Origin: Betaproteobacteria bacterium
Lineage (GTDB): Bacteria > Pseudomonadota > Gammaproteobacteria > Burkholderiales > Burkholderiaceae_C
DNA length: 64,000 bases
Assembly: GCA_016868355.1 (NCBI GenBank)
Contig: VGHB01000006.1
Location: 1-64,000, forward strand
Direction of reading: 5' to 3'
Part shown: positions 16,605 through 25,603 of the stretch, in pieces
Layout of the letters: the number at the start of each line of letters is the position of its first letter
Numbering within the stretch: the stretch's first letter is position 1
The notes under the pieces: model-generated
Told to the model about the DNA's origin: nothing
Seen by the model: only the letters and a program-made list of their open reading frames with translations
The model's database searches: none
Program-made: the position numbers and the translations under genes

Positions 16605-17393
16605 TCAAAAGGTTCCAGGGTAGGCACCGCCATCCATCAGGATGTTTTGCCCTGTGATGTAGCCAGCGTGCACGCTGCACAAGAAGGCGCAGACCGCACC
16701 GAATTCCTCTGCCGATCCAAACCGTCCAGTCGGATTCGTCTCGCGACGCGCGGCAGTCACTTCATCCACTGTCTTTCCAGTAGCACGCGCAGCACCCGCC
16801 AGCGTAGCGCGCAAGCGATCCGTATCGAACGGGCCGGGCAGCATGGCATTGAGTGTCACGTTTCTGGATGCCAAACGCTTTTGACGAGCCAAGCCCGCAA
16901 CAAACCCCGTCAAACCTGATCGTGCTCCGTTACTCAGACCAAGTGCGTCAATAGGTGCCTTCACGGCTCCCGAGGTGATGTTGACGATACGCCCGAAGCC
17001 TTGCTGCGCCATTCCATCGACTGTGGCCTTGATCAGCTCTATGGGCGTGAGCATGTTGGCATCCAAGGCCTTCAACCAAGTTTCGCGATCCCAATCCCGG
17101 AAGTCACCCGGTGGGGGACCGCCGGCATTGTTGATGAGAATATCGACCCGCGGACAAGCAGCCAAAGCCTCTGCGCGGCCCTCCGTGGTGGTGATATCCC
17201 CTGCCACGGCACGCACTTCAACGGCTGGGTTAAGAGCCTTGAGTTCCTCTTGGGTGACCAGCAACGCTTCACTACCCCGGGCCGTGATCACGACATTCAC
17301 CCCCTCCTGGACAAGCGCTTGTGCACACCCGCGCCCCAGCCCTTTGCTGGCCGCGCAAACCAAAGCCCAACGGCCAGAGATGCCGAGATTCAT
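16605..17393 (-). CDS. SDR-family protein lacking the YxxxK motif
   Basis: A 262-residue Rossmann protein. It has a variant cofactor motif CAASKGLGRGCA, INNAGGPPPG and INITSGAVKAP with the conserved Ser, and ends GYITGQNILMDGGAYPG. Where SDRs carry Tyr-x-x-x-Lys it reads LGLSNGARSGLTGF, so the catalytic Tyr and Lys are replaced. This subgroup is widespread and annotated as oxidoreductase, but its chemistry is unclear. It sits between the HhH gene and the DapA-family gene in the unit 1 operon. Confidence 0.85.
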   Translation of the reverse strand: MNLGISGRWALVCAASKGLGRGCAQALVQEGVNVVITARGSEALLVTQEELKALNPAVEVRAVAGDITTTEGRAEALAACPRVDILINNAGGPPPGDFRDWDRETWLKALDANMLTPIELIKATVDGMAQQGFGRIVNITSGAVKAPIDALGLSNGARSGLTGFVAGLARQKRLASRNVTLNAMLPGPFDTDRLRATLAGAARATGKTVDEVTAARRETNPTGRFGSAEEFGAVCAFLCSVHAGYITGQNILMDGGAYPGTF

Positions 17394-17430
17394 GTGTCAG
17401 TTTCCATCGCAGTGGATATGCGAGATGAAT

Positions 17431-17661
17431 TCAAGTCTGAATAGCCAGACGAAGATCTAGCGCCCGCTGTAGAGCCCGTCGTCGGTTTTTCCATGATTGC
17501 GTGCCGACCCGCCGACAGATCTGCTCCAGAACTTCGTCGATGCCTAGTCGATTCAAATCGTCGAAGGACGCAACTCCAACTTCAGATAAGCGCTCCACAA
17601 CACCCTCTCCAAGACCTTGAACGGAGAGCAGGATTCGGCGCTCGTCCGCACTCCAGTTCAT
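17431..17661 (-). CDS. Small helix-hairpin-helix protein
   Basis: A 76-residue protein starting MNWSADERRILLSVQGLGEG. VQGLGEGVVERLSEVGVAS is a helix-hairpin-helix unit, followed by SFDDLNRLGIDEVLEQI, as in DNA-binding HhH proteins. Its ATG overlaps the transporter stop (ATGA at 17658-17661), so it is translated with the POT transporter. Why such a protein is coupled to a peptide importer is unknown; a nucleic-acid or protein-binding role is possible. Confidence 0.65.
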   Translation of the reverse strand: MNWSADERRILLSVQGLGEGVVERLSEVGVASFDDLNRLGIDEVLEQICRRVGTQSWKNRRRALQRALDLRLAIQT

Positions 17662-19169
17662 GACGAGAGCTCCTCGCGAAGTTGGGAGCGCGAACGCCAC
17701 CAGTGCACACCGAAGACGACGCAAATGGCAATAGCCAACCCTCCCACCATCGCGTACCAGGAAAGCCGCTGGAAGGCAACGGACATGGCAGCAGGGTCAG
17801 TGAGCACCATCTTCGCTGCAACGAGGCTCGACATCATGTTGCCCATGGCACTGAAGACGGCAGTCAACCCCATCACCATGCCCGCTCGTGAAGGAGGAGA
17901 AAGCGCCGAGATCGCGCTGAGCAGAACAGGGTAGACCAGCAGATCCGCCATCGTGATCAGGAACAGCGTCAGGACGATCCAGCCAGGCCCCGCAATGCCC
18001 TCGGTAGCAGCGGCAGCCGCAGCTGCAGACATCACCGCAAAGGCAGTTCCAAGAAGTGCAATGCCAATACCCATCTTGGAAGTTGCCGGAGGCTCAATGC
18101 CGCGCCTGCCCAACAAGATCCAGAATTGGCCCACCACGGGTGCCATGATGATGATGAAAATCGGCAGCAGCGAGAGGAAGGTTCCTGCGGGAATCTCATA
18201 GCCCAGCACAACCCGGTTAGTGAAGCGTTGAATGAAGAGGTTGATGGAAGTGCCGCCTTGCTGGTAGCCCACCAAGAACAGACACATGCAAAGACCAACG
18301 CCCCAGATGCCCCATAAGCGCTTGCGTTCATGGGGTGTGAGTTCGGGCCGCGTGATCAGATACGCGAACCCTACGAGCCCAATGACCACCATGGCGAGGG
18401 TGCTCATCTTGGCCAGCCCGACAGGATCACGGTGCAAAGCCCAGACGAACAGGCCCAAAGCCAGTGAACTGACAGCCAGCCACCCGGCCGATGACAGCCA
18501 GTACACCATGCCTTTGACCACAGGCTGAGACTCAGTCGGGTCCGCAAAGTTGACATGCTTCCTGGACCAGTACCACTGAACGAGGCCCAAGGACATACCG
18601 ACTGCAGCGGCAGAGAAGCCGGCCCACCAACCGACTTTGGTAGCGAGTATGGGAACAATCATGGATCCCAACACAGCACCAATGTTGATCCCCATGTAGA
18701 AGAAGCTATACCCCGCATCTCGGCGAGCGCCGCCTTCCGGGAATAATCGTCCAACAGCCACCGAGGCGTTCGGCTTGAGAAAGCCTGTACCAGCAGCGTC
18801 CAACGCCAATCCAGCGAACACCAGATTGGGTTCCTGCATCAACGCGCCACAGGTCATCAGCAGGTATCCGCTGATGTTCAAGAATCCCCCAGCCTCAATA
18901 CAACGCCGCCCACCCAAGCCGCGGTCCGCAGCCCATCCACCGACGATGTTCATCAGGGAGGCGCCCGCGGCATAAAGCCCAAAAATCGCCGCTGCGCTGG
19001 CGTCTGGAAGTGATAACCCCCCCTGTGAAGCCGGCGCCACTAAGAACAGCACCAAGATTGACTTCATGCCATAGAAGGCGAAACGCTCCCACATCTCCAC
19101 CATGAAAACGGCCCGAAGACCTCGCTTGGTATCGAAGGAGGAGGCAGTTGCGGGTTGCGTTGCCTGCAT
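17658..19169 (-). CDS. POT/PTR-family proton-coupled peptide transporter
   Basis: A 503-residue inner-membrane protein with 12 or more predicted helices. The family signature MWERFAFYGMKSILVLFL lies near residue 26 (ExxERFxYYG type), and FLKPNASVAVGRLF and a FYMGINIGAVLGS motif follow. POT carriers import di- and tripeptides or peptide-like molecules with protons. Its place between an amidohydrolase and an SDR, in an operon led by a TonB receptor, suggests that it carries the island substrate or an amide-linked product across the inner membrane. Confidence 0.92.
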   Translation of the reverse strand: MQATQPATASSFDTKRGLRAVFMVEMWERFAFYGMKSILVLFLVAPASQGGLSLPDASAAAIFGLYAAGASLMNIVGGWAADRGLGGRRCIEAGGFLNISGYLLMTCGALMQEPNLVFAGLALDAAGTGFLKPNASVAVGRLFPEGGARRDAGYSFFYMGINIGAVLGSMIVPILATKVGWWAGFSAAAVGMSLGLVQWYWSRKHVNFADPTESQPVVKGMVYWLSSAGWLAVSSLALGLFVWALHRDPVGLAKMSTLAMVVIGLVGFAYLITRPELTPHERKRLWGIWGVGLCMCLFLVGYQQGGTSINLFIQRFTNRVVLGYEIPAGTFLSLLPIFIIIMAPVVGQFWILLGRRGIEPPATSKMGIGIALLGTAFAVMSAAAAAAATEGIAGPGWIVLTLFLITMADLLVYPVLLSAISALSPPSRAGMVMGLTAVFSAMGNMMSSLVAAKMVLTDPAAMSVAFQRLSWYAMVGGLAIAICVVFGVHWWRSRSQLREELSS

Positions 19170-19211
19170 ACGGCTGCTCGATCAGATGATTCAATAAGAA
19201 TTGAGTTGACC

Positions 19212-20972
19212 TCAGCGGCGCAAAGATTCAGGGCAGTCGTAGGGCGAGCGTGAGTCCCTGAAAACCATCTTTCCGCCTACAAAGGTGTTCAGGGGTCGCA
19301 GGGCCAGCAGTTCCTTGTCTGTGCATTCAAGGTAATCCCCCGACAGAATCAAGAAATCTGCCAGCTTGCCCGGCTCCAAGGTCCCCTTGATGTCTTCTTC
19401 AAAAGACATATACGCACCGTTCGCCGTGTACATCCGCAAAGCTTCGGCTCTTGTGACCCGATGTTCCGGCCCAATGACGCCCCACTTCTTGGTGTCACGC
19501 GTGGTGAAGAAGTAGATCCCCTCCCATGGATTGGGCGGCATCTTGGAGTAGTCACTGCCGGCAGCCACGACGATGCCCGCGTCAATGAACTGGCGCGCGG
19601 GAAAAAGGTGGGAAGCTTCTTCAGCACCATGATATGAAGCGAAGATGGGGTAGTACATATACCCGTGGTACTGCATGGAGACACACGCACCCATCTTGGC
19701 GATCCGCGGAATGTGCCGCGCCATACCGTAGTGGCAGTGATCGACCACCCAACGCTTTCCTTTGACCGGCTCCACAGCATCAATGGCCTCAAAGGCATTG
19801 AGCACCATATCGATCGCTAGATCACCACCGGCGTGGATGACTGGCCGCCACCCCGAATTCGCCACCGCGGCAATGACTTGGTTGTAGGTGGATTGGTCGA
19901 CTCGCTGGATACCGTTGTAATTTGGGTTGCCTCGAGCGGCAGGCGGCAGAACCTTGTAGGGCCAACTGACGAGCATCCCATCCGTCGATTGATCTACACC
20001 CAACTCACCAACCCCATGAAAACGCAGCCATTCGTCACCGAAAGGCTGCGTCACTGCGAAGTGAGACAAGGCTCTCGCAATGTCTTCGGGCGGTTGGGTG
20101 TGCGGCTCAAAACCAACGTCCATGGCAACTCTCAGGGTGAGCGCCTCGTCTTCCCAGAGGCTTTGCAGTACGCGCATCTCCTGAGGCTCCGTGTGGGGAT
20201 GCCGAACCCCCGTAAGCCCTACCGCATTTGCCTGTCGCTGCCCCCAAAGTAAGGCTTCACGGAGCTGTGTGGAACTGTAGATCCGAGCCCCAGCTCCACC
20301 ACGCGATGCCGCTTCCCATATCAAAGCCGTCGCCGTGCCTGCAACCAATCCGGTCAGTTGACCGCTATCGGGGTCTCGCTCAATGGCCCCCCCGGCTGGA
20401 ACAGGGGTGTCAACCGTAAAGCCAGCCAAGTTCAACATGCGTGTGTTGACATGCAGGCCGTCTTCGAGGGTCAGAATCACCGGGTTATTCGGCGCCGCTT
20501 CGTCGAGTTCAGCAAGCGTTGGGGCACGAAGCTCATCGAAAAGCTCGATGGCATTGCCTGCGTTGCTCAGGATCAACTGGCCCGGCGCTGCCTCCCGCGC
20601 TTTCTCTGCAACGCCAGCGATGACCTCCGCCACGCTGGTGTAGTAATCGATACGAACACCGTTGTGCGCTCGAGCTGCCCGGTTGGTGAAGTGGTGGTGC
20701 GAGTCAACGAGCCCGGGGATGACGCACCGGCCCTGTAGGTTGATGACAGTCGTATCAGGCCGGCGAAGTGTCATGCAGGCTTCATCACTCCCACTGGCGA
20801 TGATCCGATCGTTGGCGATAGCCAAGGCCTGCACGATTTCAAACGACTCATTGGCCGTCAGGATCTTGCCGTTATGGAGAATGAGATCAGCTGAATCGAA
20901 AGATTGATGCCGAAGTTGTGTGTGCTTTCGGCGGTACCCCGCCTGAAAGTCCATCTTGTGAGGGATGATCAT
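19212..20972 (-). CDS. YtcJ-like metal-dependent amidohydrolase, unit 1
   Basis: A 586-residue amidohydrolase-3 type enzyme. It shows ADLILHNGKILTAN, the metal-binding PGLVDSHHHFTN (DxHxH type), RPVIHAGGDLAIDMVLNAF, VDHCHYGMARHIPRI, AAGSDYSKMPPNPWEG and the C-terminal GTLEPGKLADFLIL. Such enzymes hydrolyse amide, formamide or ring bonds. It is clearly related to the second amidohydrolase at 33392-35041 (shared YYP, IDAGIV, NGAY and LEPGKLAD stretches). It lies between the COG0523 gene and the POT transporter. The start is uncertain; ATG at 20972 or 20954. Confidence 0.9.
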   Translation of the reverse strand: MIIPHKMDFQAGYRRKHTQLRHQSFDSADLILHNGKILTANESFEIVQALAIANDRIIASGSDEACMTLRRPDTTVINLQGRCVIPGLVDSHHHFTNRAARAHNGVRIDYYTSVAEVIAGVAEKAREAAPGQLILSNAGNAIELFDELRAPTLAELDEAAPNNPVILTLEDGLHVNTRMLNLAGFTVDTPVPAGGAIERDPDSGQLTGLVAGTATALIWEAASRGGAGARIYSSTQLREALLWGQRQANAVGLTGVRHPHTEPQEMRVLQSLWEDEALTLRVAMDVGFEPHTQPPEDIARALSHFAVTQPFGDEWLRFHGVGELGVDQSTDGMLVSWPYKVLPPAARGNPNYNGIQRVDQSTYNQVIAAVANSGWRPVIHAGGDLAIDMVLNAFEAIDAVEPVKGKRWVVDHCHYGMARHIPRIAKMGACVSMQYHGYMYYPIFASYHGAEEASHLFPARQFIDAGIVVAAGSDYSKMPPNPWEGIYFFTTRDTKKWGVIGPEHRVTRAEALRMYTANGAYMSFEEDIKGTLEPGKLADFLILSGDYLECTDKELLALRPLNTFVGGKMVFRDSRSPYDCPESLRR

Positions 20973-20988
20973 GATGATCGATTGAATG

Positions 20989-22026
20989 TCAAAGTGCGCG
21001 TGGGGTGGTGTTCAGCCACGCATCGAAGCGAGACTTCACCAGGGATGGATCGAGGCCGTCCATGATGAACACGATGCGGCTGGTGCGGTCCGAGTCGGCC
21101 CATCCATCGAGTGGAACCGGAGGATGCAGGAGGTGCTGAACGCCATGCATGGCGATTGGAGCTTCGCGTCCTGCGATGGCGACCACGCCCTTGATTCGCA
21201 AGATCTGCTCGCCATGGTCCCTTACCAGATCCTCCAGGAAACTGGCCACATATCGAAGCGCAATCGACCCGGAGTAACTCACGCTCAATGAACGGATGTG
21301 CTCGTCATGGAGATGCGCGGCAGCATGAGCACTACCTTGGTGGTGCTCATCTTCAGACTCCTTGACCTTCTCCGAACGGAGCGAGGGATCACTCGACGTC
21401 TCGTTCAAGAGCGCTGAAAGGTCTGTTGCCTCATGAACATCGCAGATCCTCGCGACCCCGTTCAAATTCATGATGCGATCTGCAAGCGCTTCAACAGTCG
21501 CCGGAGGAGCAATATCAGCTTTTGTGATCAGCAAGAGATCGGCCATCGCGATCTGCCGCCTGGACTCCGCGTAACGATCTAGGGTCGATCCTGCATGCAC
21601 GGCGTCGACAGTGGACCACATTCCCCCCAACCGAAAGGACGCCGCAACCATCGGATCGCCCACAAGGGTCTGAAGGACTGGTCCAGGGTCAGCCAGACCT
21701 GTTGTCTCCAACACAATGCGATGAATGACAGGGAGTTCCCCTCTCGCAATACGAAGCGCCACATCCGAGAGTGTCTCCGCCAGATCGCTGCGCATCGTGC
21801 AGCACACGCAGCCGGAATCCATGAGAATCGTCTGCTCGTTGGTGGCCTCTACAAGTAGATGATCAAGCCCTACCTCCCCAAACTCATTGATGACCACCAA
21901 CGTGCCTTCCATTCCGTGCGAACGGATGAGCCTGGACAGCAGCGTGGTCTTGCCACTGCCCAGGAATCCGGTCAGAACGAAGACGGGGATTCGTCGTAGT
22001 TCTCGGGGCTTTTGGCCCTTTGTCAT
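20989..22026 (-). CDS. COG0523-family GTPase (CobW/ZNG1-like metallochaperone)
   Basis: A 345-residue G3E GTPase. Walker A GFLGSGKTTLLSRL, the metal-binding CxCC in SGCVCCTMRSDLAE, Walker B-like IVLETTGLADPGP and the NKxD-type ITKAD are all present. A His/Glu/Asp-rich loop (EDEHHQGSAHAAAHLHDEH) follows about residue 230, then the CobW C-terminal domain. Members load zinc, cobalt or iron into client enzymes. Tight spacing to the amidohydrolase (16 bases) and TonB receptor (3 bases) suggests that the clients are the metal-dependent hydrolases of the island. Confidence 0.92.
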   Translation of the reverse strand: MTKGQKPRELRRIPVFVLTGFLGSGKTTLLSRLIRSHGMEGTLVVINEFGEVGLDHLLVEATNEQTILMDSGCVCCTMRSDLAETLSDVALRIARGELPVIHRIVLETTGLADPGPVLQTLVGDPMVAASFRLGGMWSTVDAVHAGSTLDRYAESRRQIAMADLLLITKADIAPPATVEALADRIMNLNGVARICDVHEATDLSALLNETSSDPSLRSEKVKESEDEHHQGSAHAAAHLHDEHIRSLSVSYSGSIALRYVASFLEDLVRDHGEQILRIKGVVAIAGREAPIAMHGVQHLLHPPVPLDGWADSDRTSRIVFIMDGLDPSLVKSRFDAWLNTTPRAL

Positions 22027-22029
22027 GTC

Positions 22030-24282
22030 TTAGTCAAAGGTGTAGTTCAGGAACGCTCCGACCCACCGCGGCCGCCCGGGGAACTGTTGGGCGATGCGGA
22101 TCGATGAGACAAAACCTGTGTAGGTGAAGTACTCTTTGTTGAAGACGTTGTTGACATAAAGACCAGCCTGCCACTTCCCATTGTTGGGCGAGTAGCCAAA
22201 CCGCATATTTGTCAGGCTGTAACCCTCCACTTTCTGGACTGGATTGTTCTCAAGTTCGCCGAATGTAGAGCTTCGGTAGGTTTGGCTGAGCACATAGTAG
22301 GCATTGCCGCCAGCCATGGGCCAACTGTATTTGCCCTGAATCGACGCCGTTGTACGGGGCGCATTGTGCAACTCGGTGTCCCGGTACTCAGGAGCCGTGG
22401 CAGCGTTCGGAAGGCGGCGCTGGACGTTCTTCACGGTACCGTTGAGCAGGCCAGCGTTGGCGGAAAACTCAAGACTCGAGGTCGGCTTGGCAATCACCTC
22501 GATCTCGCCACCCGTAACAACCGCATCCTTGTTAAGTTGGAAAGACGCAATGCCAAGGAAGGCGTTGGTCTGCATGTTCCGATAGTCATAGTGATATGCA
22601 GAAGCATTCACTCGCAGGGGCATGGACTCAAAGTCCTTCTTGATGCCCAACTCGGTCGCGGTAAGCAACTCGGGCAATACCAGTGCGGGCGCTGCTGGGT
22701 TGGCAGACATTTGAGCGAATCCCGGCCGCGCGCCGCGGCTGATGCTTCCATAGATCAGAGTCCGTTTATCGGCGCGCCAGTTAAGGCCCAGTTTTCCCGA
22801 AGGATCGTCTGATCGCACACTAGCCGTTACAGGGGTACCTACGTCAAGGACCCCCGTGGCGACTCGCAGAAGCCTCGATGTATTACTGGTGTCCTCATCC
22901 TGCCGATAGGCTCGAGCTCCGGCCACGACAGAGACCTCCTTTGTCAATGCATATTCGACCTGACCAAACAAGGACAGACTGGTCGACTTCAGGAGCTTAC
23001 GATCCAGTGCTTTGTAGTTCAGCGTCGCAGGGAAGAAGCCCTTGCCGATCGCGGGCGAGAAGTCGACGCCGCCAAAGTCAAGGTCGTCACGCTTAAGATA
23101 GAAAATTCCTGCATTCCACAATAGGCTCTCGCGCTTGCCACCGGTCAGTCGAAACTCTTGCTGAAACTGCTTGGCGTCGATATCGGTCTCGAAGTAGGTT
23201 GATTGACCGGGAGCGCCAGAGCTATCCTCCTTGTAGTGCTTGAAGACCTTGCTGGCGTCGGTTACCGACGTCAGTGTCATGGATCCAAGTTCAAAGGTAG
23301 CCGTCAGACCACCGCCGCTGCGCTTAACCCGCAACTCGCTGGGCCCGGAACTGGCAATGCTCCAGATACTGCCATTGGCGATGCTTACGGGATTGCGCGC
23401 CGAATCGCAACCGGCAGGGCACGGCCCATCCACCACCGCCTCGCCCAAACCAGTTGCTGTGTTCAAGAACGCCACTCTGGGCTTCCACCCGGGCCCCGAA
23501 TTTGGAGAGTTGTCGGACGCATAGGCACGGAATAGAAGGCTCACCCCCTTGCTCGGCTCCAACAGGATCTGCCCCCGAACAGCCCGATCGTCGCGTGAGT
23601 TGCGCGCCGAGCCAATACTGTTGCTCATGAAGCCATCGTGCTGGTCGACCAAGGCGGAGAGCCGGGCGGCAGCGCCTCCCCCAATCGCTCCTCCTACTGC
23701 CGCTTCAATACGGCGAGAGTTAAAGCTTCCGATGTCAACAGCTGCAAAGCTTTCAAATTGACGGGTGGGCTTGCGAGAAATGTAGTGAATCAAGCCTCCG
23801 GTGACTGTGTTGCCGTACAGCGTTCCCTGTGGTCCACGCAGAATCTCGACGCGCTCCATGTCAAAGAGCGAGGACGTCAAACCGCTGGTGTTGGCCACAT
23901 AGATATCGTCGATGTACATGCCCACGTTGGCTTCACGCAAATTGGATGAACTGTTCAAACCCACACCGCGAATGACGACATTGGCCTTGTGTCCTTCACC
24001 GGCAGACGTCGCAAATGTGAGACCTGGCGTGAACTGCTGGATATCGACTGTGCTGATGACGCGGAGGTCGTCGAGCTTTCCAGCGCTCAGCGCGGTCACC
24101 GAGACAGGTACGTCCTGCAAACTTTGAACAATGCGTTGCGCGGTCACATTGATAGTGGCAATACCTGAGTCGGATGAACTGGAGCTTTGCTGAGCCCAAG
24201 CACTAACCGAGATCAATTGCAGGATGGCCGCAGCCGTCGCCGACAGCTTCAGACTTAGACGGGGATCAAGCTTTTTCGACAT
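22030..24282 (-). CDS. TonB-dependent receptor heading the unit 1 catabolic operon
   Basis: A 750-residue receptor. It has a signal peptide ending SVSAWAQ, a TonB box-like ATINVTAQRI, and plug motifs LQDVPVSVTALS, VVIRGVGLNSSS, GMYIDDIYVAN and VEILRGPQGTLYGNTVTGG. A barrel follows, ending in Phe-Asp (LNYTFD). The LQDVPxSV and GPQGTLYG type is common in receptors for organic substrates of catabolic clusters. As first gene of the minus-strand operon it probably imports the island substrate. The odd detail is NTVTGG where most have NATGG. Confidence 0.93.
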   Translation of the reverse strand: MSKKLDPRLSLKLSATAAAILQLISVSAWAQQSSSSSDSGIATINVTAQRIVQSLQDVPVSVTALSAGKLDDLRVISTVDIQQFTPGLTFATSAGEGHKANVVIRGVGLNSSSNLREANVGMYIDDIYVANTSGLTSSLFDMERVEILRGPQGTLYGNTVTGGLIHYISRKPTRQFESFAAVDIGSFNSRRIEAAVGGAIGGGAAARLSALVDQHDGFMSNSIGSARNSRDDRAVRGQILLEPSKGVSLLFRAYASDNSPNSGPGWKPRVAFLNTATGLGEAVVDGPCPAGCDSARNPVSIANGSIWSIASSGPSELRVKRSGGGLTATFELGSMTLTSVTDASKVFKHYKEDSSGAPGQSTYFETDIDAKQFQQEFRLTGGKRESLLWNAGIFYLKRDDLDFGGVDFSPAIGKGFFPATLNYKALDRKLLKSTSLSLFGQVEYALTKEVSVVAGARAYRQDEDTSNTSRLLRVATGVLDVGTPVTASVRSDDPSGKLGLNWRADKRTLIYGSISRGARPGFAQMSANPAAPALVLPELLTATELGIKKDFESMPLRVNASAYHYDYRNMQTNAFLGIASFQLNKDAVVTGGEIEVIAKPTSSLEFSANAGLLNGTVKNVQRRLPNAATAPEYRDTELHNAPRTTASIQGKYSWPMAGGNAYYVLSQTYRSSTFGELENNPVQKVEGYSLTNMRFGYSPNNGKWQAGLYVNNVFNKEYFTYTGFVSSIRIAQQFPGRPRWVGAFLNYTFD

Positions 24283-24592
24283 AGGAGTTCACTCGTCAAG
24301 TTGGTTGTTCAGCGCCGAAACGGATTGCGGCATGAAAGGGAGGCACAGGATCAATAGTCCTTTCCTTCCCATGAATTGATCCTATGCAGTCGATAGCATC
24401 GGCAGCAATAGCAGTATGTGCAGCGCTTGTTGCGCGGGCAGCACCTTGCAAAGCCCCCCTTAGGTGCTACCGCCCGTATCCGTGCGTTACATGCACGATC
24501 TCATGACACTGATGCTATTGAGGCATTTCTTGCCCGGAAATAGCATGAGCCATCGACTCTTTCAGTCTTGGGTTTTCCCGTAGACCCGAGCG
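24283..24592. promoter_or_regulatory. Divergent control region between units 1 and 2
   Basis: The 310-base gap separates the TonB operon from the DapA-dehydrogenase operon and holds no gene. AGGATCAAT (24347-24355) and ATTGATCCT (24375-24383) form a perfect 9-base inverted repeat with a 19-base spacer. ATAGCA-type motifs occur at 24392-24399 (GATAGCAT), 24406-24414 (CAATAGCAG), 24512-24519 (ATGCTATT) and 24539-24546 (AATAGCAT), the last two as an inverted pair. These look like operators for a dimeric regulator, perhaps the island LysR protein; no promoter could be fixed. Confidence 0.5.
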
Positions 24593-24601
24593 TTGGCTAT
24601 C

Positions 24602-25567
24602 GTGGATAGAAACACTGTTCAATGGCGCGGCTACATGCCTGCGATCACCACCCCATTTGATGCGTCGGGAGCTCTTGACCTTCCCTCCTTGGAGCGTCTT
24701 ATTGACTGGCTGGTTGCTGAGGGCATGCATGGGATCACGTTGCTGGGGACCACCGGTGAGTGGTTCTCACTGCTGCCTGAAGAAAAGCGAGATGTTTTCC
24801 GAACGGCCGCAGCGCGAGTTCGAGGACGGATACCGCTGATCGGAGGCTGCAACGCCTTTACCGCGAGGGAGGCCATCCAAACGGCGCTGGCTGCCGCCGA
24901 TGCAGGGTTGGATGGTATTCTGCTGACTCCCCCTCCGTACATCATGCCGTCCGAGCGGGAAATCCTGCAGTTCTTTCAGACGGTGTCTGACGCTTGCCCG
25001 CTGCCCATTTGTGTCTACAACTGGCCACCCGGAACGAATCTGGACATGACGCCTGACCTCTTGCGACGAATTGCTGACGTCGATAAGGTTGTGGCCTTCA
25101 AGAACTCCACCTCCAACGTAGGCGCTTTCAGCGAGGCGTTCTTTGCTCTGCGCGATCAGGTCAGGACGTTCGGCTTCACCTCGACCGGGCTGGGCAAGGC
25201 CTTGGTTCAGCACTGTGGTCTAGACGGCAGTATGGGCGCTGGCGCCCTACTGGGTGGTGAACACCCTCAGTTCTTCGAGGCCTTGTGGGCTGGCGATGAA
25301 GCAAAGGCTGATCTATTGCTGGCGCGCGATGTGGCTCTTATGCGCGCCTTCTATAAACCCACGCTCACGGCCGTCTTCGGTTCTGCACAGGCGGTTTGCA
25401 AGGAGGCACTCAACCAGATGGGCCTGCCTGGGGGCTACCCCCGCGCACCGATCCTTCCATTGCAGGAAGACGAAAAGCAGTATGTACGTGAGGTCCTCTC
25501 TTCGCTCGGAAAGCTGCCCCAGGTAAGGGCCGGAAATTGGCCACGGTACCTTGCCGCCGATGCCTAA
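24602..25567 (+). CDS. DapA-family lyase/deaminase, unit 2
   Basis: About 321 residues. YMPAITTPFDASGALD, GITLLGTTGEWFSL (GTTGE loop), PLIGGCNAFTAREAI, LTPPPYIMPSEREI, YNWPPGTN and the Schiff-base Lys region VVAFKNSTSNVG define the DapA family. Together with the next three genes it matches the composition of hydroxyproline-degradation clusters, where a DapA homologue deaminates the pyrroline product of the dehydrogenase. It could therefore act on a cyclic imine. The frame is open from TTG 24593; GTG at 24602 gives a natural start (DRNTVQWRGY), and ATG 24635 is also possible. Confidence 0.85.
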   Translation: MDRNTVQWRGYMPAITTPFDASGALDLPSLERLIDWLVAEGMHGITLLGTTGEWFSLLPEEKRDVFRTAAARVRGRIPLIGGCNAFTAREAIQTALAAADAGLDGILLTPPPYIMPSEREILQFFQTVSDACPLPICVYNWPPGTNLDMTPDLLRRIADVDKVVAFKNSTSNVGAFSEAFFALRDQVRTFGFTSTGLGKALVQHCGLDGSMGAGALLGGEHPQFFEALWAGDEAKADLLLARDVALMRAFYKPTLTAVFGSAQAVCKEALNQMGLPGGYPRAPILPLQEDEKQYVREVLSSLGKLPQVRAGNWPRYLAADA

Positions 25568-25603
25568 GTCGCAAACACTCAATCGTGAAAGCCGTAGAGC
25601 CTG

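Noticed and set aside
24602-25567. Lysine-biosynthesis dapA
   Set aside because: It lies in a catabolic operon with an amine dehydrogenase, is one of two paralogous families here, and has no biosynthetic neighbours.
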